Positions 7,476-14,835 of a stretch of 25,180 nt of DNA are shown here, piece after piece. Within the stretch, counting starts at the first letter, position 1. Each line of letters starts with the position of its first letter. Where the stretch lies: NCBI GenBank assembly GCA_035255485.1, contig DATEZO010000105.1, positions 1 through 25,180 on the forward strand. The letters run 5' to 3'. The notes under the pieces were generated by a model. It made no database searches. It had not been told where the DNA came from and saw nothing but the letters and a program-made list of their open reading frames with translations. Made by a program: the position numbers and the translations under genes. This stretch comes from DATEZO01 sp035255485. GTDB lineage: Bacteria; Pseudomonadota; Gammaproteobacteria; Burkholderiales; Burkholderiaceae_D.

Positions 7476-8243
7476 TCAGCGAACTCCGTTGGGAGAAACG
7501 CCGCGGGCATCGATGTTGAGCGCGCTGGCGGCCGCTGGTCTGGCGAGCGTGGCGCCGGTCCACAAGTGTGCCCAACCCGGCGGCCAGGGCAGGCCGGCGC
7601 CCGCATATTCCGGCACGCCGCGCCGTACCGGGATGACCGGCAGCGTCGCAGGCGCGGGGCCGTTGCGGCTATCCCAGCCGAGCGTGAAGGTGTAGTCCGG
7701 CAGCAGGGCTTCGCAGACCGCATCGAACCATGCGGTATGGTCTTCGTCACGGCCAAGCGCCTGCGACAGTCCGTGCGGGTCGAAGCGCGCCAGCGCGCTG
7801 GCCAGTTCCTGCGCAGTGGCACTCGGCGCATCGCCCCAGCCCATGATCGGATTGAAATTGTAATCGGCACCCGAACCGTACCAGCCTTCACGCCAGGGGC
7901 GTTCCATCCAGTTGCGCCGGCCGGTGAAGATGTGCCAGCGCCAATGCAGGCCGGAAGGCTTTGGCCAGCTGTACAGGTAGAGCCGCTGGTAGCCGGCGTG
8001 ATGCAACTGGTGCATCATCGCCATCAAGCGCGCATGCGGCATGCGGTCGGGCGGAGAGCGCCGGAACAGGATCGGCTCGCCGTCGGCATGCTGCACCTCG
8101 TCCGACGAGAGGTTCAGGTCGAGCGTGCGGATTTCGCTGCCGAAACGGGCGGAAATCCACCCGGTCAGCAAATTCACGGACGTGATCACGCCGTAGCCGC
8201 GATAGCGATGATAAATGACGGTGCCTGGTGCAACGGGTTTCAT
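7476..8243 (-). CDS. Conserved protein of unknown function
   Basis: About 255 residues from ATG 8243, where the well-ordered part begins (MKPVAPGTVIYHRYRGYG). The N-terminal 50-60 residues read like a small beta-barrel (IYHRYRGYGVITSV, then GWISARFGSEIRTLDL), reminiscent of CarD/Tudor-like modules. The rest is rich in Trp, Tyr and His, with LYLYSWPKPSGLHWRWHIFT and FTLGWDSRNGPAP among the striking stretches. There is no signal peptide, membrane helix or recognised catalytic motif. The frame stays open to an ATG at 8363, but neither start has a clear ribosome binding site, so the 5' end is uncertain. I recognise it only as a type of hypothetical protein seen in Burkholderiales and cannot assign a role. 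Its 3' end is about 210 bases from the CbiM-like gene. Confidence 0.7.
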   Translation of the reverse strand: MKPVAPGTVIYHRYRGYGVITSVNLLTGWISARFGSEIRTLDLNLSSDEVQHADGEPILFRRSPPDRMPHARLMAMMHQLHHAGYQRLYLYSWPKPSGLHWRWHIFTGRRNWMERPWREGWYGSGADYNFNPIMGWGDAPSATAQELASALARFDPHGLSQALGRDEDHTAWFDAVCEALLPDYTFTLGWDSRNGPAPATLPVIPVRRGVPEYAGAGLPWPPGWAHLWTGATLARPAAASALNIDARGVSPNGVR

Positions 8244-8397
8244 GGATGAAAAATCAAGACAAAAACGGTGAAAGAAGGAATGAGGGCCGGATAACGCACG
8301 AGCTGGCATTCGATAATTCGACATACTGTAAACGATTCGGGTCGACAAATCATCAGTTGCCATTTGTATAGCGTTGCCCGCGCTGCGCCTGTAAATC

Positions 8398-9747
8398 TTA
8401 CCCCGGAAAGCGGATCGTCACACCCAGCCCGCGCCCGTCGAGTCCTGGCCCGATGCTGACGGCGCCGCCGTGGGCCGATGCGATTTTATCGACGATCGAC
8501 AAGCCCAATCCACTCCCCGCGACATCGGTGCCTTGCGCGCGGAAGAAGCGATCCGCCAGGCGCGCCCGGTCTTCCGGCGCAACGCCGTCGCCATCGTCCT
8601 TGACGCTCAGCGCCAGCACCAGTCCTTCGCGCTCCACGACGACCGCAATGCGACCCTGTGCGCGGCCATATTTGATGGCATTGTCGAGCAGGTTGTCGAG
8701 CATGATAGACAACATCGCCGGGTCACCTTGCAGCATGCAGCCAGGCTGGGTCGAGACTTCGAATTCGATCTCCTTGCGCGCGGCATCGCCGGCCCGTTGC
8801 GCCACGCGTTCAACCGCCAGATGGCCCAGATCCACCGCTTGTCGCGCGGCCGGCTCGATGTGGTCGAGCCGCGCCAGCAGCAGCAGTTGCTGCGCCAGAT
8901 GGGTGGTGCGATTGACGCCGGCGATCACTTGCCGGATCGCGTGGCGGCGGCTGTCGTCATCCTGCGCCGCCAGCGCCACTTCCGCCTGCACCTTGATGGC
9001 GGCCAGCGGCGTGCGCAATTCATGCGCAGCGTCGGCGGTAAAAGAGCGCTCCTTGTCGATCGAATGCGACAGGCGTTGCAGCAGATGGTTCAGGGCATCC
9101 GTCAGCGCCTGCGCTTCTGCCGGCACCTGTTCCAGCCGGATCGGGTCGAGCTTGTCGGCGTCGCGTGCGGCAATCGCATCCGACAGCCGCGCCAGCGGCT
9201 GCAGACCGCGGCCGATGCTGACCCAGATCAGCAGCGCCAGCAGCGGCAAGGCGAACAGCAACACCTGTGCGATATGTCGCACCAGCTTGTCGATCAAATG
9301 ATCGCGCACCTGCATCGGCTCCAGTACCCGTACCTGATAATGCCGCTCGGGGTCGCGCACGGTATAGCTGCGCCATTGCCGGCCATCGATCGCTAGCGTA
9401 GCGTAGCCGTTGCGCGCATCGAACGGCGCAGCCGGCGCGCCACCGCTATGCAGCAGCAGTTCGCCGTCGTCGCTCCAGACCTGGAAATCCAGCGGCGCGC
9501 TGTCATCGCCATCATGATGTTCGCCCCTGCCTTCCACCATTTGCTCCCCGGCACTGGCCAGCCGGCCGAGCCGCTTCAGGTCGAGCAGCAACAGCGTGCG
9601 CGCGCTTTGCTGCAGGCGGGCATCGGCCAGTTCATGCACATCTTCATGCGCCTTGCTGTAGCTGAAGCCGAGCATCGCGATCCACACCAGCACCAGGCTG
9701 CCGAGCAGCAGCAGCAGCAGCCGGCGCCGGATCGAAAAGCGCGTCAT
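8398..9747 (-). CDS. Two-component sensor histidine kinase (QseC/PmrB type)
   Basis: A 449-residue membrane kinase. It has a first helix at about 9-28, a periplasmic domain at about 29-158 and a second helix at about 160-178. A HAMP-like linker follows, then the dimerisation H-box AAHELRTPLAA with His 242. The ATPase domain has the N-box LLDNAIKY, G1 DDGDGV (384-389) and G2 GSGLGLSIV (from 411). All catalytic motifs are intact. The periplasmic part is of the size found in QseC/PmrB/TctE kinases and carries a His/Asp-rich stretch (GEHHDGDD, about 75-82) that could bind a metal, though this is speculative. The start overlaps the response regulator stop (ATGA, 9744-9747), giving translational coupling. 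The stimulus is unknown; the divergent PepSY-cytochrome b561 genes suggest an envelope or redox signal. Confidence 0.93.
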   Translation of the reverse strand: MTRFSIRRRLLLLLLGSLVLVWIAMLGFSYSKAHEDVHELADARLQQSARTLLLLDLKRLGRLASAGEQMVEGRGEHHDGDDSAPLDFQVWSDDGELLLHSGGAPAAPFDARNGYATLAIDGRQWRSYTVRDPERHYQVRVLEPMQVRDHLIDKLVRHIAQVLLFALPLLALLIWVSIGRGLQPLARLSDAIAARDADKLDPIRLEQVPAEAQALTDALNHLLQRLSHSIDKERSFTADAAHELRTPLAAIKVQAEVALAAQDDDSRRHAIRQVIAGVNRTTHLAQQLLLLARLDHIEPAARQAVDLGHLAVERVAQRAGDAARKEIEFEVSTQPGCMLQGDPAMLSIMLDNLLDNAIKYGRAQGRIAVVVEREGLVLALSVKDDGDGVAPEDRARLADRFFRAQGTDVAGSGLGLSIVDKIASAHGGAVSIGPGLDGRGLGVTIRFPG

Positions 9748-10409
9748 GGCGTTTCCTTTGCAATCAGGTAGCCGACGCCGCGGATGGTCTTGATCAGGTC
9801 GCTGCCCAACTTCTTGCGCAGATTATGGATATGCACTTCGATCGCGTTGCTTTCGATTTCCTCGTTCCAGCCGTACAGGCTTTCTTCCAGCCGCGCACGC
9901 GACAGCGCGGTGCCGCGATGCTCCAGCAGATCGACCAGGATCGCGCATTCGCGCGCCGACAGCGCAATGGTTTCGTCGCCGCGCGTCACGGTCAGGCTAT
10001 CCGGCATCAGTACCAGGTCGCGGTAGCGGATCGCATCCGTGCTGCGGCCATGGGCGCGCCGCAGCAGTGCGCGAATGCGCGCCACCAGCTCGGCCAGATC
10101 GAACGGCTTGATCAGATAGTCGTCGGCCCCTGCCTCCAGCCCGGCGACCCGGTCGCGCACCGTATCGCGCGCGGTCAATATCAGCACCGGCAGATCCTCG
10201 CCCTTGCCACGCAACTGCTGCAGCAGCTCCATGCCGGACACACGCGGCAGGCCGAGATCAAGCACCACCAGTTCGTATGCGGTAGTTTGCAGCGCCAGTT
10301 GCGCGGCGCGTCCATCCCTGGCCCAATCGACCGTGAAGCCGGCCTGTTTCAGCCCGACTTCGATCCCGTTACCGAGAATCGGATCGTCTTCCACCAGCAA
10401 TATACGCAT
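9744..10409 (-). CDS. OmpR-family response regulator (QseB/PmrA type)
   Basis: A 221-residue regulator. The receiver domain has the acidic pair Asp 8-Asp 9, phosphoacceptor Asp 51 in VVLDLGLP, Thr 79 and Lys 101 in YLIKPFD. The C-terminal winged helix of OmpR type ends with EVHIHNLRKKLG and IKTIRGVGYLI. The frame opens at 10424, but ATG 10409 is preferred because AAGGA lies 6 bases upstream and MRILLVEDD is the standard receiver start. It is followed by its cognate kinase with a 4-base overlap. Two direct-repeat boxes of PmrA/QseB type lie in the divergent upstream region, so autoregulation and control of the pepSY-cytochrome b561 pair are likely (inference). Confidence 0.94.
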   Translation of the reverse strand: MRILLVEDDPILGNGIEVGLKQAGFTVDWARDGRAAQLALQTTAYELVVLDLGLPRVSGMELLQQLRGKGEDLPVLILTARDTVRDRVAGLEAGADDYLIKPFDLAELVARIRALLRRAHGRSTDAIRYRDLVLMPDSLTVTRGDETIALSARECAILVDLLEHRGTALSRARLEESLYGWNEEIESNAIEVHIHNLRKKLGSDLIKTIRGVGYLIAKETP

Positions 10410-10463
10410 GGGTTTCCTTTGCAAGTCATGGATCGTGCAGCTTGTTGTTTATCACTTGCCAGC

Positions 10464-10480
10464 CTTAAGCGGGCCTTAAG
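10464..10480. promoter_or_regulatory. Perfect CTTAAG-N5-CTTAAG direct repeat, likely response-regulator operator (box 1)
   Basis: CTTAAG at 10464-10469 and 10475-10480, separated by CGGGC. PmrA and QseB regulators are known to bind TTAA-containing hexamers repeated with 5-base spacing. The box lies 55 bases upstream of the response regulator start, in the divergent region shared with the pepSY gene. Confidence 0.72.
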
Positions 10481-10628
10481 GGCGTCTAGGCAAAATACTG
10501 CGTGCAGCACGGCTTTGCCCCGATATTTCCACATTCCGCTTTTCCTGGGGCCTTTGAATCGATCGTTCTTGTTGTGCCGCAATGAACCAGTAACCGTGAA
10601 AAAACGCAGCCTCGAAAAAAATACGGTC

Positions 10629-10645
10629 CTTAAGATTCGCTTCAT
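10629..10645 (+). promoter_or_regulatory. CTTAAG-N5-CTTCAT imperfect direct repeat (box 2), upstream of the PepSY gene
   Basis: CTTAAG at 10629-10634 and CTTCAT at 10640-10645 with the same 5-base spacing as box 1. The second hexamer departs at two positions. It lies about 83 bases upstream of the PepSY gene, where an activator of that operon would be expected to bind. Confidence 0.5.
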
Positions 10646-10727
10646 CTACACGCCGCATCCTCTCTCCATGCCAACACGGCATACAGGCATCCGCCGCATA
10701 CCATTTATCTCACCGAAAGGAAACACC

Positions 10728-11012
10728 ATGAACGCATTTTCCATCAAGGTCGTCACCGCATGTGCATTGTCCGCTTTGTCGCTTTCCGCCTTTGCTTCCA
10801 CTTATAACGGCTCTTGCACCAGCGAGCCGAAAGCCAAGTGGATGTCGCAACAGGACATCCAGGCAAAATACGAAAAGCAGGGATACACCGTCCGGCGCGT
10901 CAAGAGCGGCGGCAGCTGCTATGAAGTGTACGCCAAGGACAAGGCCGGCAAAAAGACCGAGCTGTTCGTGAATCCGGTTGACGGCGCATTGGTACAGGAG
11001 GCAGGCAAATGA
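10728..11012 (+). CDS. Secreted PepSY-domain protein
   Basis: A 94-residue protein with a signal peptide (KVVTACALSALSLSAFA, cleavage probably after Ala 23). The rest resembles the small periplasmic PepSY_2-type proteins: EPKAKWMSQQDIQAKYEKQGY, then CYEVYAKDKAGKKTELFVNPVDG. Cys 30 and Cys 64 remain after cleavage and could form a disulfide. ATG 10728 is preceded by AAGGAAACACC. The same frame is open far upstream, but that part is antisense to the two-component genes and not credible. The stop overlaps the cytochrome b561 start, so the two are coupled. In related bacteria, PepSY proteins often pair with cytochrome b561 under a divergent two-component system. The biochemical role is unclear; protease inhibition or redox support has been suggested for PepSY families. 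Confidence 0.88.
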   Translation: MNAFSIKVVTACALSALSLSAFASTYNGSCTSEPKAKWMSQQDIQAKYEKQGYTVRRVKSGGSCYEVYAKDKAGKKTELFVNPVDGALVQEAGK

Positions 11013-11566
11013 TGAAAACCGCATCGTTGAACGCCGCCGTCGATGCCGGCAGAACGATCCGCGTGTGGGATCCGCTGGTGCGGATCTTCCACTGGTCGCT
11101 CGTGATCGGTTTCTTCGGCGCTTACCTGCTGGGTGACGACGGCGGCCAGTTGCATCAGGCGTTTGGCTATGCGGTGCTCGGGCTGGTGGCTTTTCGCCTG
11201 GTGTGGGGGCTGATCGGCAGCCACCATGCGCGCTTTGCCAGCTTCATTCCTTCCTATGGCAAATTGATCGCCTACCTGAAGGATGTACGGGTGCACAGGG
11301 AGGCGCGCCATCTCGGCCATAATCCGGCCGGCGCGGCCATGATCGTCGCCTTGCTGCTGGCGCTGACCGGCACCGGCGTCACCGGCTGGCTGATGACGAC
11401 CGACCTGTTCTGGGGCAGCGAGGGGGTGGAAGCAGTGCATGAAACGCTGGCGAATGGCATGCTGCTGCTGGTCGGATTGCATGTGGCCGGCGTCGTGTTC
11501 AGCAGCCTGCGCCATCGCGAAAACCTGGTGCGCGCCATGATCACCGGGCGCAAGCGCAGCACCTGA
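11009..11566 (+). CDS. Cytochrome b561 family di-haem membrane protein
   Basis: A 185-residue protein with four hydrophobic helices. Histidines are placed as in the cytochrome b561/Ni-hydrogenase cytochrome b family: His 28 (RIFHWS), His 49 (LHQAFGY), His 144 (AVHETL) and His 158 (VGLHVAGV). These are enough to hold two b-type haems across the inner membrane. The N-terminal IRVWDPLVRIFHW is characteristic. Such proteins carry electrons between the quinone pool and a periplasmic partner. Here the coupled PepSY protein is the obvious candidate partner, which is an inference from context. AGGAGG 8 bases upstream is an excellent ribosome binding site. A second ATG follows directly (11012), so the exact first Met is open. 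Confidence 0.92.
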   Translation: MMKTASLNAAVDAGRTIRVWDPLVRIFHWSLVIGFFGAYLLGDDGGQLHQAFGYAVLGLVAFRLVWGLIGSHHARFASFIPSYGKLIAYLKDVRVHREARHLGHNPAGAAMIVALLLALTGTGVTGWLMTTDLFWGSEGVEAVHETLANGMLLLVGLHVAGVVFSSLRHRENLVRAMITGRKRST

Positions 11567-11779
11567 CGGCAACACCGGCGTATAACGCTGGTGGCAGGAA
11601 GGCGCATCTGGTTCTGCGGAAAATGCAGGATCAGATGCGCCACTTGCATTGGGTGCAGCACCCTGCGTTCGCCTGTGATGCACGCAATTGCCGATGTCGG
11701 CAACAACGGCGATCCATCAAGGCGTTGCAAGATATTTTCACCCATGTCCGCCGGACCATCCGGCACCGCACCGACACAC

Positions 11780-11812
11780 TTGACACACTCGCCGCGCTGC
11801 CCGCGTTATGAT
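11780..11812 (+). promoter_or_regulatory. Possible promoter for the asparaginase-like gene
   Basis: TTGACA at 11780-11785 and TATGAT at 11807-11812. Both hexamers are good, but the 21-base spacing is longer than usual. If used, transcription would begin after the ATG at 11808 and support the start at 11847. Confidence 0.35.
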
Positions 11813-11846
11813 GGCGGTCCCGACTTCGCTTAGGTTTCCTGATTCC

Positions 11847-12332
11847 ATGACGCTCCGCATCCTCGCCACCGGCGGCACCTTTGACAAACACTACGATGAA
11901 ATCGCGGGCCGGCTGGATTTCGGCGCCAGCCACCTGCCCGAGGTCATCCGGCGCGCGCGCATCACCATCCCGATCGCACTGGAGCAACTGCCCTTGCTCG
12001 ATTCGCTCGACATGCAGGATGCCGACCGTCAGCGCGTGCTGGCATCATGCCGGCAGGCCGACGAAGCGGCGATCGTCATCATCCACGGCACCGATACCAT
12101 GCGCGACACCGCCGAGGTGCTGGGCGCGGCCAGACTGGCCAAGACCATCGTCCTGACCGGCGCCATGATCCCCTACGAAATCGCCAATTCCGACGCGCTA
12201 TTCAATTTCGGCCTTGCCTGCGGCGTTGCGCAAATACTGCCGCATGGGGTGTATGTCGCGATGAACGGTCAGGTGTTTGCATGGGATCACGTGCACAAGA
12301 ACCGCAGCGCCGGCGTCTTCGAAACGCGTTAG
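11847..12332 (+). CDS. Single-domain asparaginase-like protein
   Basis: A 161-residue protein equal to the N-terminal domain of L-asparaginases, with no C-terminal domain. It keeps the nucleophile-type Thr 11 in ATGGTFDK, the Thr 82-Asp 83 pair in HGTDTM, LTGAMIP, and a lysine in HVHKNR (Lys 151) at the usual catalytic lysine position. It then stops. Full asparaginases are about 330 residues and need the second domain of a neighbouring subunit to complete the active site. This short form is known as a group annotated only as asparaginase domain-containing, so it is probably intact rather than broken, but its activity is doubtful. The frame extends to ATG 11808; 11847 is preferred because MTLRILATGGT begins the first strand directly. 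No strong ribosome binding site is seen. Confidence 0.82.
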   Translation: MTLRILATGGTFDKHYDEIAGRLDFGASHLPEVIRRARITIPIALEQLPLLDSLDMQDADRQRVLASCRQADEAAIVIIHGTDTMRDTAEVLGAARLAKTIVLTGAMIPYEIANSDALFNFGLACGVAQILPHGVYVAMNGQVFAWDHVHKNRSAGVFETR

Positions 12333-12695
12333 CACGCCATTCCGGCGCCTATTCCAGGCGCATTCCAGTTTTTTTATACACGGCAGTGTATTTTTCATCT
12401 GCCGCGTTTTTATTGCGCATAAAGCATTGTTTTTACGCATACCCCCTGTTTTTTATTGGAATATTGCAGGATGGCGCCTGGCATGCCTGACGCATGCGCC
12501 CATCCCTGCGCTCCCCCGCATCGCAAGCGGCGCCAAGTTCCAGGCCGCCCCGCCGAACAACAGGAATCCGGCAACCACATAGAGTCCCAGGCAGCGCATG
12601 CAAGATGATCCGGCGCCATGCCGGCCATGGCGACGCATGATGCGAGTTGAGTTGCGGGACGATTTCCTGTTGATTTGGCCAAACGCAATAAAATT
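12333..12695. other. Intergenic region between asparaginase-like and CsoR-family genes
   Basis: No gene is recognised. Just after the stop, a short stem (GCGCC 12345-12349 with GGCGC 12357-12361) precedes a T-run at about 12369-12375, a weak candidate terminator. A second small inverted repeat (ATACAC-GGCA-GTGTAT, 12376-12391) is flanked by T-runs. At 12439-12448 the sequence ATACCCCCTG recalls the G/C-tract motif of CsoR-family operators. Confidence 0.5.
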
Positions 12696-12719
12696 GCCAA
12701 TACCCTGTATAGTATTGGC
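12696..12719. promoter_or_regulatory. Palindromic operator upstream of the CsoR-family regulator
   Basis: GCCAATAC (12696-12703) and GTATTGGC (12712-12719) are perfect inverted repeats around CCTGTATA. The inner ATACCC...TATAGTAT resembles the known CsoR/RcnR/FrmR operator style, a short C/G tract flanked by AT-rich inverted repeats. A -10-like TATAGT (12708-12713) lies inside it, so binding would block transcription. It sits 31 bases before the regulator start, suggesting autorepression. Confidence 0.65.
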
Positions 12720-12750
12720 TTCATACATTGTTTTTATCGAGGAGACTATT

Positions 12751-13065
12751 TTGGCCGCAGATACCCCACTCAAGATCGTGCAAGGCACGGCGCTGACCGC
12801 ACAACAGAAGACGGATTTGCTGCACCGCCTGGCGCGGGTCGAAGGGCAGCTGCGCGGCGTGCAGAAACTGGTGGCGCAGGCAGCGGTGCCGGCAGACTGC
12901 GATAGCGTCGCCCAGCAAATGGCCGCGGCCCGCAAGGCGCTCGATCGCGCTTTCGTGACGCTGCTGACCAGCGCGATCATGACGCATACCAGCGGCGCGG
13001 CATCGATGGACGAGGCATCGGCGCGCGCCAGGACGCTGGCTGAAATGCTGGGAAAATTCGCCTGA
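12751..13065 (+). CDS. CsoR/RcnR/FrmR-family metal- or aldehyde-sensing repressor, atypical ligand set
   Basis: A 104-residue all-helical repressor starting at TTG 12751, with GAGGAG about 6 bases upstream. An upstream frame exists (ATG 12598) but would read through the operator and is rejected. The first helix RLARVEGQLRGVQKLV is the family signature. Counting from Cys 50 (PADCDSV), the family's next two ligand positions fall at residues 75 and 79. Here they are Ala 75 and His 79, where CsoR has His and Cys, RcnR His and His, and FrmR His and Glu. The canonical His is therefore missing and the effector is unclear. No transporter or dehydrogenase gene is adjacent, so the regulated target beyond itself is unknown. 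The palindrome at 12696-12719 is the probable operator. Confidence 0.85.
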   Translation: MAADTPLKIVQGTALTAQQKTDLLHRLARVEGQLRGVQKLVAQAAVPADCDSVAQQMAAARKALDRAFVTLLTSAIMTHTSGAASMDEASARARTLAEMLGKFA

Positions 13066-13247
13066 TTGCTTGAGGAAATACCGGATTACTCCGGAGCAAT
13101 GCAGCGCATCGGCATCGCACGCGGGATTTTGATTTCCGGCAAAGAGTGCAACTGAATAACAGGCTTGCCGTCTAATCAGCAAACTGTCGGCATGGCGTGT
13201 GATTTCGCGCCCTGATTTTTACTTCAATCCTGTTCCAGGGAATTCGC

Positions 13248-14195
13248 ATGACGCGCTCGCTACGCTCGGTCTTTTTCATTCCGGCCTTGGCAGCGGCATT
13301 GCTGCTTGCCGCATGTGGCGGTGGTAGCGACAACAATGCCGTCCAGTCTGTACCATCCATATCCGTGCCAGCAACGGAAGCCGGCGCACCGCAAGTCACC
13401 GGCAACATGGCGACGGATGGTTTCAACTGGTTCAATTACCGGCGTCAACAGTTGGGGCTGCAGCTATTGGCGCGCAATACCCAAATCAATGCCGCCGCGC
13501 AAAGTCATTCCGATTACCAGAAACTCAACGGCTCCATTACCCATGAAGAAATCCCCGGCAAGCCCGGGTTCACCGGGGAAACATTACTGGAGCGGCTGAA
13601 TGCCGTCGGTTATCTGTTCCCCTCCCAGAACGGCTATGCATATGGCGAGGTCATTTCAAGCACGGGCAATATTCCGGGCGCAAGTGCCGCGGAAGACCTG
13701 ATTACCGCGATCTATCATCGGTTTGTCATATTCGAACCGATGTTCAAGGATGGCGGCGCAGGTGCGGCTGGCAATCCCGGCAGCTACACCTATTTCACCG
13801 TGGACTTTGCCACCAATAACCTGAATGGAGGTCTGGGGCGCGGCAATCTTGTCACCTATCCGTTTGCCAATCAGACGGGTGTCCCCATCATTTTCTATAG
13901 CGACTACGAGACGCCGGACCCGGTACAGGACAGGAATGAAGTCGGCTATCCGATCAGCATCCATACCGATATCACCTCTAGCGTCACCGTGCAAAGCTTC
14001 ACGGTGACGCCGCGCGGCGGCACGCCACTGTCAACCCGCCTGCTGAGCCACGACACCGATGCGCAAACGCCGGCTTCGAATGCCGCCATCATCCCGATCA
14101 GCGTACTGACTGGCGCCACCCTATACGATGTGCAATTCACCGGCAGCGTCGATGGCATAGCAGTAAGCCGGTCATGGACGTTCCAGACGCGATAG
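13248..14195 (+). CDS. CAP (SCP/PR1-like) domain lipoprotein
   Basis: A 315-residue lipoprotein: a signal peptide ending in the lipobox LAAC with Cys 23, then a Gly/Ser linker. The CAP domain runs from about 55 to 190, with FNYRRQQLGL, His 87 (QSHSDYQ), His 99, Glu 134 in GEVISS (GEN in classic members) and His 157. These match the acidic/histidine cavity of CAP proteins, although sequence around the second half is divergent. A C-terminal segment (about 220-315) reads as an immunoglobulin-like beta domain. Having Gly, not Asp, after the lipid Cys suggests outer-membrane sorting. Function in bacteria is poorly known; some CAP proteins bind lipids or calcium. The start has AGGGA about 7 bases upstream. 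The gene converges on the membrane protein with a 28-base gap. Confidence 0.85.
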   Translation: MTRSLRSVFFIPALAAALLLAACGGGSDNNAVQSVPSISVPATEAGAPQVTGNMATDGFNWFNYRRQQLGLQLLARNTQINAAAQSHSDYQKLNGSITHEEIPGKPGFTGETLLERLNAVGYLFPSQNGYAYGEVISSTGNIPGASAAEDLITAIYHRFVIFEPMFKDGGAGAAGNPGSYTYFTVDFATNNLNGGLGRGNLVTYPFANQTGVPIIFYSDYETPDPVQDRNEVGYPISIHTDITSSVTVQSFTVTPRGGTPLSTRLLSHDTDAQTPASNAAIIPISVLTGATLYDVQFTGSVDGIAVSRSWTFQTR

Positions 14196-14223
14196 GCGCC
14201 GGCCTTCCAATCGCCCGCATCGA

Positions 14224-14763
14224 TTACCGCCGAACAGGAAAAAACGCCAACACCGTCTTCATCATGTAGACCACCAGCAGGGTACCGGTCAGATCGCCGA
14301 TGATCATGACCAGAAAGCCCGCTACGGAACTATCCGAACCGCGGATCAACAACCAGAGATGCAGCAAGGATGGATTGACAAGCGAATACATCACCATCAG
14401 GAACAGCAATTTTCCGCCAGTCAGGTTTGCCAGCGATACCTGCAATCCGAATACGCGCCGCGACAGTCGGTAGACCAGATACGGCGCCAGAGCGGACAGG
14501 ATGCCACCAATGAATGACCGCATCGGGTCATTCGGAAAAAAATAGAAAAAACAGGTAATCCATGATGCGATCAGTATGCCGATTGCACCCGCTTCCGCGA
14601 ACAATAGCGTGCATAGCAACCGCATTCCGGCCGGCATATAAATCCAGTTGATGCCCCGCACGAATTCGGATTGTGTGAATATCCATTCATTTGCCACAAA
14701 GGCAAGCAGGAAAATAAATGTTGAACCAGTAACCATAAAAAGATTCAATCTCAGCTGAGACAT
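14224..14763 (-). CDS. Integral membrane protein, MASE1-like, unknown function
   Basis: A 179-residue protein with about five hydrophobic segments and few charged loops. The stretch GINWIYMPAGMRLLCTLLFAE followed by GAIGILIASW resembles the MASE1-type sensor membrane domain, but no kinase, GGDEF or other output domain is attached. ATG 14763 is preferred over the longer frame from 14835 because AAAGG precedes it. It is divergent from a small MarR-like regulator with 117 bases between, and a palindrome lies in that gap, so the regulator probably controls it. A free-standing sensor-like membrane domain could work through a partner protein or could be a transporter; this cannot be told from sequence. 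Confidence 0.75.
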   Translation of the reverse strand: MSQLRLNLFMVTGSTFIFLLAFVANEWIFTQSEFVRGINWIYMPAGMRLLCTLLFAEAGAIGILIASWITCFFYFFPNDPMRSFIGGILSALAPYLVYRLSRRVFGLQVSLANLTGGKLLFLMVMYSLVNPSLLHLWLLIRGSDSSVAGFLVMIIGDLTGTLLVVYMMKTVLAFFPVRR

Positions 14764-14835
14764 CGGAAAACCTTTTGATATAAACTCGAATGGATATGTC
14801 CGCCAAAATACGGTCAGCCGCACTTCACGAGACAA

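Noticed and set aside
7296..8249. 317-codon open frame on the plus strand over the unknown protein gene
   Set aside because: The minus-strand frame has ordered, protein-like sequence, while this one is Arg/Ala-rich with no motifs.
8470..9396. 308-codon open frame antisense to the sensor kinase
   Set aside because: The kinase frame carries every catalytic motif; this Gln/Arg/His-rich frame is a shadow.
9825..10727. Upstream extension of the PepSY frame to 395 codons
   Set aside because: It runs antisense through the response regulator gene. The ribosome binding site and signal peptide place the real start at 10728.
12598..12750. 51-codon upstream extension of the CsoR-family gene from ATG 12598
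   Set aside because: It would translate through the palindromic operator and promoter. TTG 12751 has a strong ribosome binding site and gives the normal family length.
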